Of a stretch of DNA of 64,000 nt, positions 7,676-16,299 are shown piece after piece. The position numbers were made by a program, and so were the translations under genes. Below the pieces are notes generated by a model, which was not told the DNA's origin, ran no database searches, and worked only from the letters and a program-made list of their open reading frames with translations. How positions within the stretch are numbered: the first letter of the stretch is position 1; each line of letters begins with the position of its first letter. This DNA comes from Pseudonocardia kujensis (GTDB taxonomy: Bacteria > Actinomycetota > Actinomycetes > Mycobacteriales > Pseudonocardiaceae), in assembly GCF_021283305.1 (NCBI RefSeq), contig NZ_JAJSOK010000002.1, forward strand, positions 124,001 to 188,000, read 5' to 3'.

Positions 7676-9145
7676 CTACGTACTTGTGCGTACCGGGGCC
7701 AGCAGGTCCGCGGCCCGCTCGCCGACCATGACCGCGGTGGCGGCCGGGCCCCGACGGGGGACCGCGGGGAGCACCGAGGTGTCGGCGACCCGCAGGTTCG
7801 CGAACCCGCGCACCCGCAGGTCGGGGTCGACGACCCGGCCGAGGGCCGCGCTGCCGCAGAGGTGCACCGAGGTGGTCAGCACGTCCCGGATCCAGCCGTC
7901 GAGCCGCACGTCGTTGCCCAGCACCCAGCCCTCGGGCGCCGCGCGGTCGAGGTCGGCGACCCGCAGCAGGTCCGCCGCGACACGGACGGCGGCGCGCAGC
8001 CGTCGTCGATCGGCCTCGGTGCGCAGGTAGCGGTAGTCGAGCAGCGGCGGCGCGAGCGGGTCGGCGGAGGTGATCGTGAGGGCGCCGTGGCTCTCGGGGC
8101 GCTGCAGCGCGCACATCAGGTGTACGTCGCCCTCCTCGGTGAACGGCCGCGCGAACAGCAGGATCTCCAGGTCGCCGGCCGGGTCGGAGCCGGAGTCGAG
8201 GTTCAGGGCCGCCTGCCCGGCGACCGCGTCGGGGTGCGGGGGCGGGCCGGGCCAACGGAAGGGCAGGTAGACGCTCGGGTGGTCCGACCACCCCTGCCCG
8301 ACGGGCAGCTCCGCCCGCACCGGGACACCGGCCTGCTCCAGCACCGGCACCGGTCCGATCCCGCTGTGCAGCAGCAGATGCGGCGAGCCGACGGCCCCGG
8401 CCGCCAGCACGACCTCCCCGGCGCGGAGGGTCCCCGCCGTGGTCGCGACGCCGAGGGCGCGGTCCCCGTCGAGCAGCACCCGCAGGGCGCGGACCTCCGG
8501 ACGCACGGTCAGGGTGGGCGCCTCCGGCGCGGCACCCCACGGCGGCGGGAGGTAGGCGGTCGCCGTGCTGATCCGCACCCCCTCGGCGGCGTTCGACGGG
8601 ATCGGCCCCGCCCCGGGCGGGCCGCCGGCGTTCTTGTCGGGCTCCTCGGGGTAGCCCAGCGCCTCGCAGGCCGCGAGGAAGGCGGGGGTGACCGGGGCGA
8701 GCAGGGTGCCCGCAGGCCGGCGCACCCGCAACGGCCCGGCCCTGCCGTGCCGGGGCCCGTCGACGTCGAGGTCGGCCTCCGAGCGCCGGTAGTACGGCAG
8801 GACGTCGTCGTAGGACCAGCCGGGGACCGCCCAGTCCGCGAAGTCCTGCGGCACGGCCCGCACGAAGTACGACCCGTTGATCGCCGACGAGCCGCCGACC
8901 ACCCGACCGCGGGGCACCGAGACCATCCGGCCGCGCACCAGCCGGGCGGTGTACTCCCAGTTCAGCGGGTGTCCGGGCGCGGTGGCGGCGAGCGACGCGG
9001 CGCTGGTGACGTCGGGCAGCCGGGACGCCGGACCGGCCTCCACCAGGCAGACGGTGCGGTCGCCGCGCTCGGCCAGCCGGCCGGCCAGCGCGCACCCGGC
9101 GGAGCCCGCGCCGACCACCACCACGTCGTACCCGGGGTCGGTCAC
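7676..9145 (-). CDS. GMC-family FAD-dependent oxidoreductase
   Basis: 489 residues. The N-terminal dinucleotide-binding motif VVVVGAGSAGCALAGRL is followed by an adenine-binding EAGP. The GMC signature region is VPRGRVVGGSSAINGSYFVR, and the C-terminal domain has the GSAALGRVVDPDLRV motif with the usual His. Members oxidise alcohols, sugars or choline with FAD. The compact length and start resemble the mycofactocin-linked MftG group, but no mycofactocin genes are in this window, so that is only a suggestion. I chose the GTG at 9145 because the FAD motif starts within 10 residues of it. It is divergent from the M18 aminopeptidase gene, whose start is 9 bases away. Confidence 0.88.
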   Translation of the reverse strand: MTDPGYDVVVVGAGSAGCALAGRLAERGDRTVCLVEAGPASRLPDVTSAASLAATAPGHPLNWEYTARLVRGRMVSVPRGRVVGGSSAINGSYFVRAVPQDFADWAVPGWSYDDVLPYYRRSEADLDVDGPRHGRAGPLRVRRPAGTLLAPVTPAFLAACEALGYPEEPDKNAGGPPGAGPIPSNAAEGVRISTATAYLPPPWGAAPEAPTLTVRPEVRALRVLLDGDRALGVATTAGTLRAGEVVLAAGAVGSPHLLLHSGIGPVPVLEQAGVPVRAELPVGQGWSDHPSVYLPFRWPGPPPHPDAVAGQAALNLDSGSDPAGDLEILLFARPFTEEGDVHLMCALQRPESHGALTITSADPLAPPLLDYRYLRTEADRRRLRAAVRVAADLLRVADLDRAAPEGWVLGNDVRLDGWIRDVLTTSVHLCGSAALGRVVDPDLRVRGFANLRVADTSVLPAVPRRGPAATAVMVGERAADLLAPVRTST

Positions 9146-9154
9146 GGTGCGAGG

Positions 9155-10435
9155 ATGCCGCACGTGAGCCCCCGGGACAGCAGTGCCGCGCGCGACCTCG
9201 CCGACTTCGTCTCCGCCTCCCCCACCCCGTACCACGCCGTGGCCGAGTCCGTCCGCCGGTTGCGCGAGTCGGGCTTCACCGAGCAGGTCGAGACGGAGGA
9301 GTGGGACACCGCACCCGGCGGGCGGTTCCTCGTGCGCGACGGCACGGTGCTGGCGTGGCACGTCGGCGACGGCGCGCGGCCGGGCTCGCCGCTGCGGATC
9401 TTCGCCGCGCACACCGACTCCCCCACGCTGAAGGTCAAGCCGCGCCCGGACACCGGGGTGGCGGGCTGGCGGCAGGTCGCCGTGGAGGTCTACGGCGGCG
9501 CGCTGTGGAACTCGTGGCTGGACCGCGACCTCGGGCTGGCGGGCCGGCTCGCGCTGTTCGACGGGACCGTGGTGCCGGTGAACGTCGACCGGCCGCTGCT
9601 GCGGGTGCCGCAGCTGGCGATCCACCTGGACCGGCAGGTCAACCAGGGCCTCACCCTCGACTCCCAGCAGCACCTGCTGCCGGTCTGGGGCATCGGCGAC
9701 GTCCGGGAGGGCGATCTCGTCGAGTTCCTCGCCGCCGAGGCGGGGATCGACCCGCGGCAGGTCGCGGCGCACGACCTGGTCGTCCACGACCTCACCCCGC
9801 CGGCCCGGCTCGGCCGCGAGGGCGAGCTGCTCGCCTGCCCGCGGCTGGACAACCTGGCGTCCGTGCACGCGGGGCTGGCCGCGCTGCTCGCGGCGTCGCG
9901 CTCGGGCACCGGCGTGATCCCGGTGTTCGTCGGCTTCGACCACGAGGAGATCGGCAGCGGCACCGCGACGGGCGCGGCGGGCCCGCTCCTGGAGACCCTG
10001 CTGACCCGGCTCGCCGGCGGGTTCGACGCCCGGGCGCGCGCGTTCGCGGCCTCGCGCTGCCTCTCGGTGGACGTCACCCACGCGGCGCATCCCAACTACC
10101 TGGAGCGACACGACCCGGGGCACCGGAGCATCCCCAACGGCGGGCCGACGCTCAAGGTCAACGCCAACCAGCGCTACGCGACGGACGCCCCGGGCGCCGC
10201 CGCCTGGCAGCGGGCCTGCCGCGGCGCCGGCGTCCCGACGCAGTTCTTCGTCGGCAAGAACACCGTGCCCTGTGGCACCACCGTGGGGCCGATCGTGGCG
10301 ACGCGGCTCGGGATCCGCACCGTGGACGTCGGCATCCCGGTGCTGTCGATGCACTCGGCACGCGAACTCTGCGGCGTCGACGACCCCGGACACCTCGCCG
10401 CCGCGGGCGCGGCCTTCCTCGCTGATCCGGCATAA
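9155..10435 (+). CDS. apeB: M18-family aminopeptidase
   Basis: 426 residues, matching the M18 (aspartyl aminopeptidase-like) family. All expected zinc-site regions are seen: the His of AAHTDSP, the Asp of RLDNLAS, the paired Glu of GFDHEEIGSG, the Asp of SVDVTHAAHPNY and the late His of MHSARELCG. The cytoplasmic enzyme removes N-terminal residues from peptides. The family usually forms dodecamers. ATG 9155 is used. A GTG three codons later is also possible. The very short divergent gap to the GMC gene means the two promoters overlap the opposite coding regions. Confidence 0.9.
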   Translation: MPHVSPRDSSAARDLADFVSASPTPYHAVAESVRRLRESGFTEQVETEEWDTAPGGRFLVRDGTVLAWHVGDGARPGSPLRIFAAHTDSPTLKVKPRPDTGVAGWRQVAVEVYGGALWNSWLDRDLGLAGRLALFDGTVVPVNVDRPLLRVPQLAIHLDRQVNQGLTLDSQQHLLPVWGIGDVREGDLVEFLAAEAGIDPRQVAAHDLVVHDLTPPARLGREGELLACPRLDNLASVHAGLAALLAASRSGTGVIPVFVGFDHEEIGSGTATGAAGPLLETLLTRLAGGFDARARAFAASRCLSVDVTHAAHPNYLERHDPGHRSIPNGGPTLKVNANQRYATDAPGAAAWQRACRGAGVPTQFFVGKNTVPCGTTVGPIVATRLGIRTVDVGIPVLSMHSARELCGVDDPGHLAAAGAAFLADPA

Positions 10436-10537
10436 CCGACTTACCGGTCTCCTGTCACACTTCCGTTTGACGGCGCACCTACCGCGCGTCACCGTCGGCC
10501 TCGTCTATCCGCGACGACGACGACGGGGAGCAGACCG

Positions 10538-11875
10538 ATGACCAGCACGGTGGGCGGCCCACGCGACGACGAGGCCATCCGACGGTCGCAGCGGCGGCGG
10601 GCGGTGTTCGCCTCGACCGTCGGCACGACGATCGAGTGGTACGACTTCTTCCTCTACGGGACGGCGGCCGCGCTCGTCTTCCCGAAGCTCTTCTTCCCCG
10701 GGGAGGACCCCTATGTCGGGATCCTGCTGGCCTTCGGGACCCAGTTCGCCGGGTTCGCGGCGAGGCCGATCGGCGCGGCGATCTTCGGGCACTACGGCGA
10801 CCGAATCGGCCGCAAGTCGACACTGATCATCACCCTGCTGCTGATGGGGATCGGCACCGCGCTGATCGGCGTGCTGCCCGCGTACGCCGCGATCGGCCTC
10901 GCCGCACCCATCCTGCTGACGATCCTGCGGATCGTGCAGGGTGTCGCGGTCGGCGGGGAGTGGGGCGGCTCGGTGCTGCTCGCGATGGAATGGGGTCACG
11001 CGAAGCAGCGCGGGCTCATGGCGAGCTGGCCGCAGCTCGGCGTCCCGCTCGGGCTGCTGATCTCCACGGGGCTGGTGCAGCTCATGTCCGCGACCACCGG
11101 TCCGGCCTTCCTCACCTGGGGCTGGCGGGTGCCGTTCCTGGCGAGCCTCGTGCTCGTCGGCGTCGGCCTCTACGTCCGGCTCCGCGTCCTGGAGAGCCCG
11201 GAGTTCGCCGAGGTCAAGGCGAAGCAGACCGTGGTGAAGATGCCGGTCGTCGACGCCTTCCGCACGCAGTGGCGGGAGATCCTCACCTCGGCCTTCGTGC
11301 GGCTCTCCGAGCAGGCGCCCTTCTACCTGTTCGTCACGTTCGTGCTCACCTACGGCACCCAGCAGCTGAAGCTGGGACGGACCGGGCTGCTCAACGACAC
11401 GCTCGTCGCCGCCGCCGTCGGCCTGGTCAGCGTGCCCTTCTTCGGCTGGCTGTCCGACAAGATCGGCCGGAAGATGATGTACGGCATCGGCATCGTGTGC
11501 ACCGCGCTGTTCGCCTTCCCGTACTTCGGCCTGCTCAACACGCGGGTGGCCGGGCTGGTGCTGCTGGCGATCGTGATCTCGCTGGTCTTCCACGACATGC
11601 AGTACGGCCCGCAGGCCGCGCTGATCGCGGAGAGCTTCGGCACGAACATCCGCTACAGCGGCGCCGGCATCGGCTACCAGCTGGCGTCGGTGATCGCCGG
11701 CGGGCCGGCCCCGCTGATCGCCGCGTACATCCTGAAGAACACCGGGTCCAGCACGGGGATCGCCTGGTACATCGTCATCTGCTGCGTGCTCGCCATGATC
11801 GCGTTGGTGCTGATGCCGCGCCGGGCGTCGTCGGTCGACGCAGGGTCGGTGCGGGCCGCCGTCCAGCAGGGGTAG
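10538..11875 (+). CDS. MFS transporter, metabolite:H+ symporter (MHS) family
   Basis: 445 residues with about 12 transmembrane helices. It opens with the STVGTTIEWYDFFLYGTAA motif and has the HYGDRIGRKSTL loop and WGGSVLLAMEW segment typical of MHS transporters (ShiA, ProP, KgtP relatives), which import organic acids or betaines with protons. It is followed 41 bp later by an amidase gene on the same strand. The pair may import and hydrolyse an amide or take up its product, which is inference. A GGGGAGCAG ribosome binding site precedes the ATG. Confidence 0.88.
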   Translation: MTSTVGGPRDDEAIRRSQRRRAVFASTVGTTIEWYDFFLYGTAAALVFPKLFFPGEDPYVGILLAFGTQFAGFAARPIGAAIFGHYGDRIGRKSTLIITLLLMGIGTALIGVLPAYAAIGLAAPILLTILRIVQGVAVGGEWGGSVLLAMEWGHAKQRGLMASWPQLGVPLGLLISTGLVQLMSATTGPAFLTWGWRVPFLASLVLVGVGLYVRLRVLESPEFAEVKAKQTVVKMPVVDAFRTQWREILTSAFVRLSEQAPFYLFVTFVLTYGTQQLKLGRTGLLNDTLVAAAVGLVSVPFFGWLSDKIGRKMMYGIGIVCTALFAFPYFGLLNTRVAGLVLLAIVISLVFHDMQYGPQAALIAESFGTNIRYSGAGIGYQLASVIAGGPAPLIAAYILKNTGSSTGIAWYIVICCVLAMIALVLMPRRASSVDAGSVRAAVQQG

Positions 11876-11916
11876 GAGCGGGGCCGCCCCGGTCCGGGGG
11901 GATACGGTCCGTGGTC

Positions 11917-13335
11917 GTGACGGATGTCTGCTTCGAGACCGCCCGCGGCATGGCAACGGCGCTGCGCCGCAAGGAGACCTCGGCCCGCGAGCTGGTCGGG
12001 GCCCACCTCGACCGGATCGAGGCGTGCAACGGGGCCGTCAACGCCGTCGTCACGCTGGTCGCGGAGCGTGCTCTCGCCGAGGCCGCGGCGGCCGACGACC
12101 GGCTCGCGGCGGGCGAGCCGGTCGGGCCGCTGCACGGCATCCCGATGGCGCACAAGGACACCCACGCCACCGCCGGGATCCGCACCAGCAAGGGCTCGCC
12201 GATCCTCGCCGACGAGGTGCCGACGGAGGACGAGCTCGTGATCGAGCGGATCCGGGCGGCCGGCGCGATCACCCTCGGGAAGACCAACGTGCCGGAGTTC
12301 GGCGCCGGCTCGCACACGTTCAACCCGCTCTTCGGCGTGACCCGCAACCCCTACGACCTGGGCCGCAGCGCCGGCGGCAGCTCCGGGGGCGCCGCCGCGG
12401 CGCTGGCCACGGGCATGCACCCGCTCGCCGACGGCAGCGACGTCGGTGGCTCGCTGCGCAACCCGGCCTCGTTCTGCAACGTCGTGGGGCTGCGACCCGC
12501 GCCCGGCCGCGTGCCGTCCTACCCGGCCGAGCTGGCCTACTCGACGGTGAACGTGCAGGGACCGATGGCCCGCACCGTCTCCGACGTCGCCCTGCTCCTG
12601 TCGGTGATGGCCGGGCCGGACCCGCGCAGCCCGATCGCGATCGAGGAGCCGGGCTCGGTGTTCGCCGCGCCCCTGGAGCGGGAGGACCTCACCGGGCTCC
12701 GCGTGGCGTGGTCGCCGGACCTGGGCGGTTCGATCCCGGTCGACGCGGCCGTGACCGCCGCACTGGAGCCGCAGGTGCGGGTGCTCGAGGAGCTCGGCGC
12801 CACGGTGGAGCGCGCCGACCCGGACCTCCGCGGGGCCGACGAGGTGTTCCGCACGCTGCGGGCGTGGATCTTCGCGGTGTCGATGGGGCCGCTGCTGGCC
12901 CGGCACCGGGACCGGATGAAGGCGACGCTCGTCGGCAACATCGAGGAGGGGCGGCGGCTCACCGGCGCCGACGTCGCCCGCGCCGAGATCCTGCACTCCG
13001 CCCTCTTCCAGCGCATGCGACGGTTCTACGAGCGGTACGACCTGCTCGCGCTGCCGGTCTCGCAGGTGCCCCCGTTCCCGGTGGAGATGGAGTACCCGAC
13101 CGAGATCGCGGGCGTCGCGCAGGGGTCCTACCTCGACTGGATGCGCTCGGCCTACCTGATCTCGAGCTTCGGCCACCCGGCGATCTCGGTGCCCGCCGGC
13201 TTCACGTCCGACGGGCTGCCGGTCGGGCTGCAGCTGGTGGGCGCGCACCGCGGCGAGGCGGCGCTGCTGCAGGCCGCCCACGCCTTCGAGCAGGCCACCC
13301 GGGTCGGCGAACGCAGGCCCCCACCGGTCGCCTGA
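11917..13335 (+). CDS. Amidase (amidase-signature family)
   Basis: 472 residues. The catalytic Ser-cisSer-Lys triad is readable: K80 in HGIPMAHKD, the cis-Ser in the GRSAGGSSGG loop (S155/S156) and nucleophile S179 in DGSDVGGSLRNPA. This is a complete amidase of the GatA/AmiE-unrelated signature class. The substrate is unknown, and the gene is not linked to gatB/gatC, so it is not the tRNA amidotransferase. I chose the GTG at 11917 because a TACGGT -10 box ends 8 bases before it. The GTG at 11911 would sit only 2 bases after that box. Confidence 0.9.
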   Translation: MTDVCFETARGMATALRRKETSARELVGAHLDRIEACNGAVNAVVTLVAERALAEAAAADDRLAAGEPVGPLHGIPMAHKDTHATAGIRTSKGSPILADEVPTEDELVIERIRAAGAITLGKTNVPEFGAGSHTFNPLFGVTRNPYDLGRSAGGSSGGAAAALATGMHPLADGSDVGGSLRNPASFCNVVGLRPAPGRVPSYPAELAYSTVNVQGPMARTVSDVALLLSVMAGPDPRSPIAIEEPGSVFAAPLEREDLTGLRVAWSPDLGGSIPVDAAVTAALEPQVRVLEELGATVERADPDLRGADEVFRTLRAWIFAVSMGPLLARHRDRMKATLVGNIEEGRRLTGADVARAEILHSALFQRMRRFYERYDLLALPVSQVPPFPVEMEYPTEIAGVAQGSYLDWMRSAYLISSFGHPAISVPAGFTSDGLPVGLQLVGAHRGEAALLQAAHAFEQATRVGERRPPPVA

Positions 13336-13342
13336 CGTGCGT

Positions 13343-13373
13343 CGCCCCCGGCGCCCGTGGGGCGCCGGGGGCG
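13343..13373. terminator. Strong hairpin terminator after the amidase gene
   Basis: A perfect 14-bp GC stem with a 3-base GTG loop starts 8 bases after the amidase stop codon. A second hairpin (8-bp arms, 13382-13389 and 13396-13403, 6-base loop) follows almost at once. There is no T-run. Confidence 0.75.
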
Positions 13374-13549
13374 GCGAGATTCGCGTCAGCTCCCCCTGAC
13401 GCGGCGGCTGCGGAGCTCGGCACGGCGGCTTCGAGCTCCCGAGCAGCATGAACCCCAGCCGGAACCGGCACCAGGTGGGAAAGGTGCGTACACAACTTTG
13501 AGGAGGGCCGGCGGCGCTAGGGTGACCGTCGATCCTGCAGGGGGCCACG

Positions 13550-13870
13550 ATGTTGATCACCACCATGAACGACGTGCCGGGGCACCGGATCACGCAGGTC
13601 CACGGCGAGGTCTTCGGACTCACGGTGCGGTCGCGCAACGTCGGCTCGCAGCTCGGCGCGGCCTTCAAGTCACTGGCCGGTGGCGAGCTCAAGGGCATGA
13701 CGAAGAACCTCGAGTCCAGCCGCCAGGAGGCGATCGACCGGCTCACCCGGGCCGCCGAGGCGCACGGGGCCAACGCCGTGGTCGCGATGCGCTTCGACAC
13801 CACGGAGATGGGCGACACCTGGTCCGAGGTGTGCGCCTACGGCACCGCCTGCTCCGTGGAGCCCGCCTGA
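13550..13870 (+). CDS. YbjQ/UPF0145-family protein
   Basis: 106 residues covering the whole YbjQ-type domain. The N-terminal LITTMNDVPGHRI strand, the VRSRNVGSQLGAAFKSLAGGEL segment and the late GANAVVAMRFDT strand are characteristic. The family forms pentameric rings and is often labelled heavy-metal binding, but its role is not established. A TAGGGT -10-like box sits about 25 bases upstream and a GGGGG ribosome binding site precedes the ATG. Its 3' end overlaps the convergent PLP-enzyme gene by 34 bp. Confidence 0.85.
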   Translation: MLITTMNDVPGHRITQVHGEVFGLTVRSRNVGSQLGAAFKSLAGGELKGMTKNLESSRQEAIDRLTRAAEAHGANAVVAMRFDTTEMGDTWSEVCAYGTACSVEPA

Positions 13871-14973
13871 AGCAGGTCCGCGACGGCGTCGGTGGCCTTG
13901 AGCGCCGAGCCGGTCAGCACGGCGACGACCCGCTCGCCGGGGTGCAGGGCGCCGCGGGCCCGGAACGCACGGACCGCGGGGAGGACCTGCGCGCTCGTCG
14001 GCTCGGCGTAGAGGCCGCGACGGGCGAGATGGAGCGTCGCCGGGCCGATCTCCTCCTCCGGCACGGCCACCAGCGCGCCGTCGGAGGCGCGCACGGCCGC
14101 GAGCACCTCGCGGTCGCGCACCGGCTGCGTGATCGCCGTGCCCTCGGCGATCGTGCGGGACCAGGCGGCGGGCACGACGGCGTCCTCCCCGGCCTCGAAG
14201 GCCGCGACGAGCGGGCTGCAGTGCTCCGGCTGCGCGACCAGCAGCCGCGGCCGGCGGTCGATCGCGCCGGAGGCGAGCAGCTCGCCGAAGCCGAGGTGGC
14301 AGCCCAGCACGAGGCTGCCGGCGCCGCACGGGAGGACGACGGCGTCGGGCGCGGCGAAGCCGAGGTCCTCCCAGATCTCGTAGGCCAGCAGCTTGGTGCC
14401 CTGCAGGAAGAACGGGTGCCAGTTGTGGCTGGCGTAGAAGACCTCGACGGAGCGGCGGACCGCCTCGTCGGCGGTCGCCTGCCGGGAACCGGCGACGAGC
14501 TCGACCCTCGCCCCGTGCGCGCGGCTCTGGAGGATCTTGGCGGGTGAGGTCGACTCCGGCGCGAGAATCGTCGCCGCGATCCCGGCCGCCGCGGCGTAGG
14601 CGGCGACGGACGATCCGCCGTTGCCGCTGCTGTCCTCGAGGATCGCGGGAACGCCCTGTGTGCGCAGCAGCGAGAGCATCACGGAGCTGCCGCGGTCCTT
14701 GAAGCTGGCCGTGGGGTTGAACCACTCCAGCTTGAGGCCGAGATTTAGGTCGTCCACGTGATGAGGCAGCAGCGGCGTCGTGCCCTCGCCGAGCGTCACC
14801 GGGTCCAGCGGGCGCGGGAGGGCGGCGGCGTAGCGCCACTGCGACCGGACGGTGGTGTCGACCTGGTCGCGGGTGATGCCCGGCAACGGCTCGACCATCA
14901 GCGGGGAGCCGTCGTCGCCTCGCCACCGCGGCTCGTCGAGCGGGTAGCGGCGGCCGGACCTGTCGAGGAGCAT
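13837..14973 (-). CDS. Threonine synthase-like PLP-dependent (fold type II) enzyme
   Basis: 378 residues. The PLP lysine sits in the NPTASFKDRGS motif, the same sequence context as in threonine synthase. A SSGNGGSS loop binds the phosphate-proximal side, and a GAGSLVLG glycine loop binds PLP phosphate. This is the fold shared by threonine synthase, threonine dehydratase and cysteate or diaminopropionate synthases. It lacks homoserine-pathway neighbours, so a paralogue with a different substrate is possible. The ATG has a GGGAGG ribosome binding site. The 3' end overlaps the YbjQ gene. Confidence 0.82.
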   Translation of the reverse strand: MLLDRSGRRYPLDEPRWRGDDGSPLMVEPLPGITRDQVDTTVRSQWRYAAALPRPLDPVTLGEGTTPLLPHHVDDLNLGLKLEWFNPTASFKDRGSSVMLSLLRTQGVPAILEDSSGNGGSSVAAYAAAAGIAATILAPESTSPAKILQSRAHGARVELVAGSRQATADEAVRRSVEVFYASHNWHPFFLQGTKLLAYEIWEDLGFAAPDAVVLPCGAGSLVLGCHLGFGELLASGAIDRRPRLLVAQPEHCSPLVAAFEAGEDAVVPAAWSRTIAEGTAITQPVRDREVLAAVRASDGALVAVPEEEIGPATLHLARRGLYAEPTSAQVLPAVRAFRARGALHPGERVVAVLTGSALKATDAVADLLQAGSTEQAVP

Positions 14974-15123
14974 CGCCCGTCATCCTCCCGCACAGCGGTG
15001 CGCGTGAGTCGGAGAACACACCGCAGGGCTGCGTGCCCGCCCGAACCCGACCCGGTGCGGAGTGGCGCGAACCGGATGGGGCAACATAACGTCGTACCCG
15101 GATCGACGACCTCAGGGGGCCGC

Positions 15124-15735
15124 ATGTCATCGCAGGGTTCGGGCCGGCACTCGGCCGTGGCGACGGTGGTGTCCGCCATCGTGGCGGTCGCGCTGCTCGC
15201 CCTGCTGGTGTTCGTGATCACCGGCTTCGGCGCTCCGCTGGGTGCCGACCTCACCGAGGTGATCGTCGGCCTGGTCTGCTTCGGGGCCCTCTACTTCCTG
15301 CTGACGAAGCTGGTCTTCCCGCAGTTCGAGAAGCTCTACGCCGAGCGCGAGGAGCGGATCGAGGGTGGTCTCGCCCGCGCAGAGGACACCCGTGCCGAGG
15401 CGCTGGAGCTCAAGAAGCAGTACGAGGACCAGCTCGCCGACGCCCGCGCCGAGGCCGCGCGCATCCGCGACACCGCCCGGTCCGAGGGGGCCGAGGTGAA
15501 GGCCGAGCTGCGGGCGCAGGCCGAGCAGGAGGCCGCCGCCATCCGCGCCCGCGCCGCCGAGGAGATCGCGGCGCAGCGGGCCACCGCCGCGCAGGCCCTG
15601 TACGCCGACCTGGGCGCGCTCTCGACGCAGATGGCCGAGCGCATCCTGGGCAGCACGCTGTCGGCCCGCGGCTCCTCCGCGATCGACCGCCACCTGGCCG
15701 AGCTGGAGGGCTCGCAGCGCTCCGCCACGAACTGA
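15124..15735 (+). CDS. Isolated ATP synthase F0 subunit b-like protein
   Basis: 203 residues. Two hydrophobic stretches at the N-terminus (about 11-33 and 43-62) are followed by the LVFPQFEKLYAEREERIEGG membrane-exit motif of F0 b subunits. A long charged coiled coil runs to about residue 165, then a short C-terminal region with MAERILGSTLS, close to the delta-contact end of true b subunits. A normal b subunit has one membrane helix and is encoded inside atpBEFHAGDC. Here the neighbours are a PLP enzyme and a tRNA, with no other atp gene in 64 kb. It may be a second stator protein or a repurposed membrane coiled coil. RBS AGGGGG. Confidence 0.75.
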   Translation: MSSQGSGRHSAVATVVSAIVAVALLALLVFVITGFGAPLGADLTEVIVGLVCFGALYFLLTKLVFPQFEKLYAEREERIEGGLARAEDTRAEALELKKQYEDQLADARAEAARIRDTARSEGAEVKAELRAQAEQEAAAIRARAAEEIAAQRATAAQALYADLGALSTQMAERILGSTLSARGSSAIDRHLAELEGSQRSATN

Positions 15736-15747
15736 GCCTGCTCGTCG

Positions 15748-15783
15748 CCGGACCCCGCCGCACCTGACTGTGGCGGGGTCCGG
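15748..15783. terminator. Terminator after the b-subunit-like gene
   Basis: A perfect 12-bp stem (15748-15759 with 15772-15783) and 12-base loop, followed by a T-containing TCGTTCT stretch, starting 12 bases after the stop codon. Confidence 0.75.
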
Positions 15784-15838
15784 TCGTTCTCGGCCCACGC
15801 GGAGGAAAGGCAGGCGGGTCGAGCGAGCGGGCAGCCCT

Positions 15839-15991
15839 TCACGCGGAGGTGGCGTACCCGGGGATCCGGTCCCGGATCTTCTGCATCTCGGACTCGTCCG
15901 AGACGCCTTGGAAGTCGTACCGGGGGGTATAGGGAGCTTCGAGGGCGGCGAGCTCCTCGGGGTCGAGCTCGATGGCGAGAGGGCGTCGACG
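15839..15991 (-). pseudogene. C-terminal remnant of an aldo/keto reductase
   Basis: About 50 codons ending in a TGA at 15839-15841 read as the last part of an aldo/keto reductase: LAIELDPEELAALEAPYTPR, then YDFQGVSDESEMQKIRDRIP. This tail, with its PYTPR box, closes many actinobacterial NADPH-dependent aldo/keto reductases. Upstream of about 15990 the reading becomes Arg-rich and no further reductase sequence follows before the tRNA gene, so some 270 residues are missing. There is no start codon or ribosome binding site of its own. I read it as a deletion relic. A tiny functional gene is unlikely. Confidence 0.65.
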
Positions 15992-16100
15992 GGACCGGAG
16001 GACCGCTCCCAACCCATGCTCGGCCTGATCCTCGACGGACTCAGCGGCCCTCGGCGTGGCTAGCCCGGAAAGCCCGCCCTCCCGTCCACGTCGCCGTCCG

Positions 16101-16130
16101 CTGTCGCTGTCGCCGTCGCGGTCGCTGTCG
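16101..16130. repeat. Short hexanucleotide tandem repeat
   Basis: Five in-register copies of CNGTCG (CTGTCG, CTGTCG, CCGTCG, CGGTCG, CTGTCG) between the aldo/keto reductase relic and tRNA-Ser. The rest of the 15784-16172 gap holds nothing else I can identify. Confidence 0.55.
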
Positions 16131-16172
16131 ACGCAGGTGAGCGGACGACGAGCGGCGAGGGAGGCTCCGACC

Positions 16173-16260
16173 TGGCGGAAGCGGAGGGATTCGAACCCCC
16201 GGACACTCTCGTGTCTCTCGCTTTCAAGGCGAGTGCATTCGGCCGCTCTGCCACGCTTCC
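16173..16260 (-). tRNA. tRNA-Ser (anticodon UGA)
   Basis: An 88-nt class II tRNA with encoded CCA. The acceptor stem GGAAGCG/CGCTTCC is perfect. The D-arm, the anticodon loop CTTGAAA (anticodon TGA) and a long variable arm rich in ACACGAGAGTGT are present, along with the T-arm GGTTCGAATCC and discriminator G. The long variable arm and identity bases fit serine. Numbering runs from the 5' G at 16260. Confidence 0.95.
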
Positions 16261-16299
16261 GTCGGGCAGCCTAGCGGCTGCCCCCGGGGCCGGCCGCGG

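Noticed and set aside
4738..7731. A 997-codon open frame on the + strand
   Set aside because: It runs antisense to the LLM and M3 peptidase genes, whose motifs (HEFGHALHG and others) are complete. High GC makes long antisense frames common, and its translation is Arg/Gly/Val-rich without any family.
15770..16063. 97-codon + strand frame opposite the reductase relic
   Set aside because: No ribosome binding site and a translation with no family signal. The minus-strand frame gives a clear aldo/keto reductase C-terminus.
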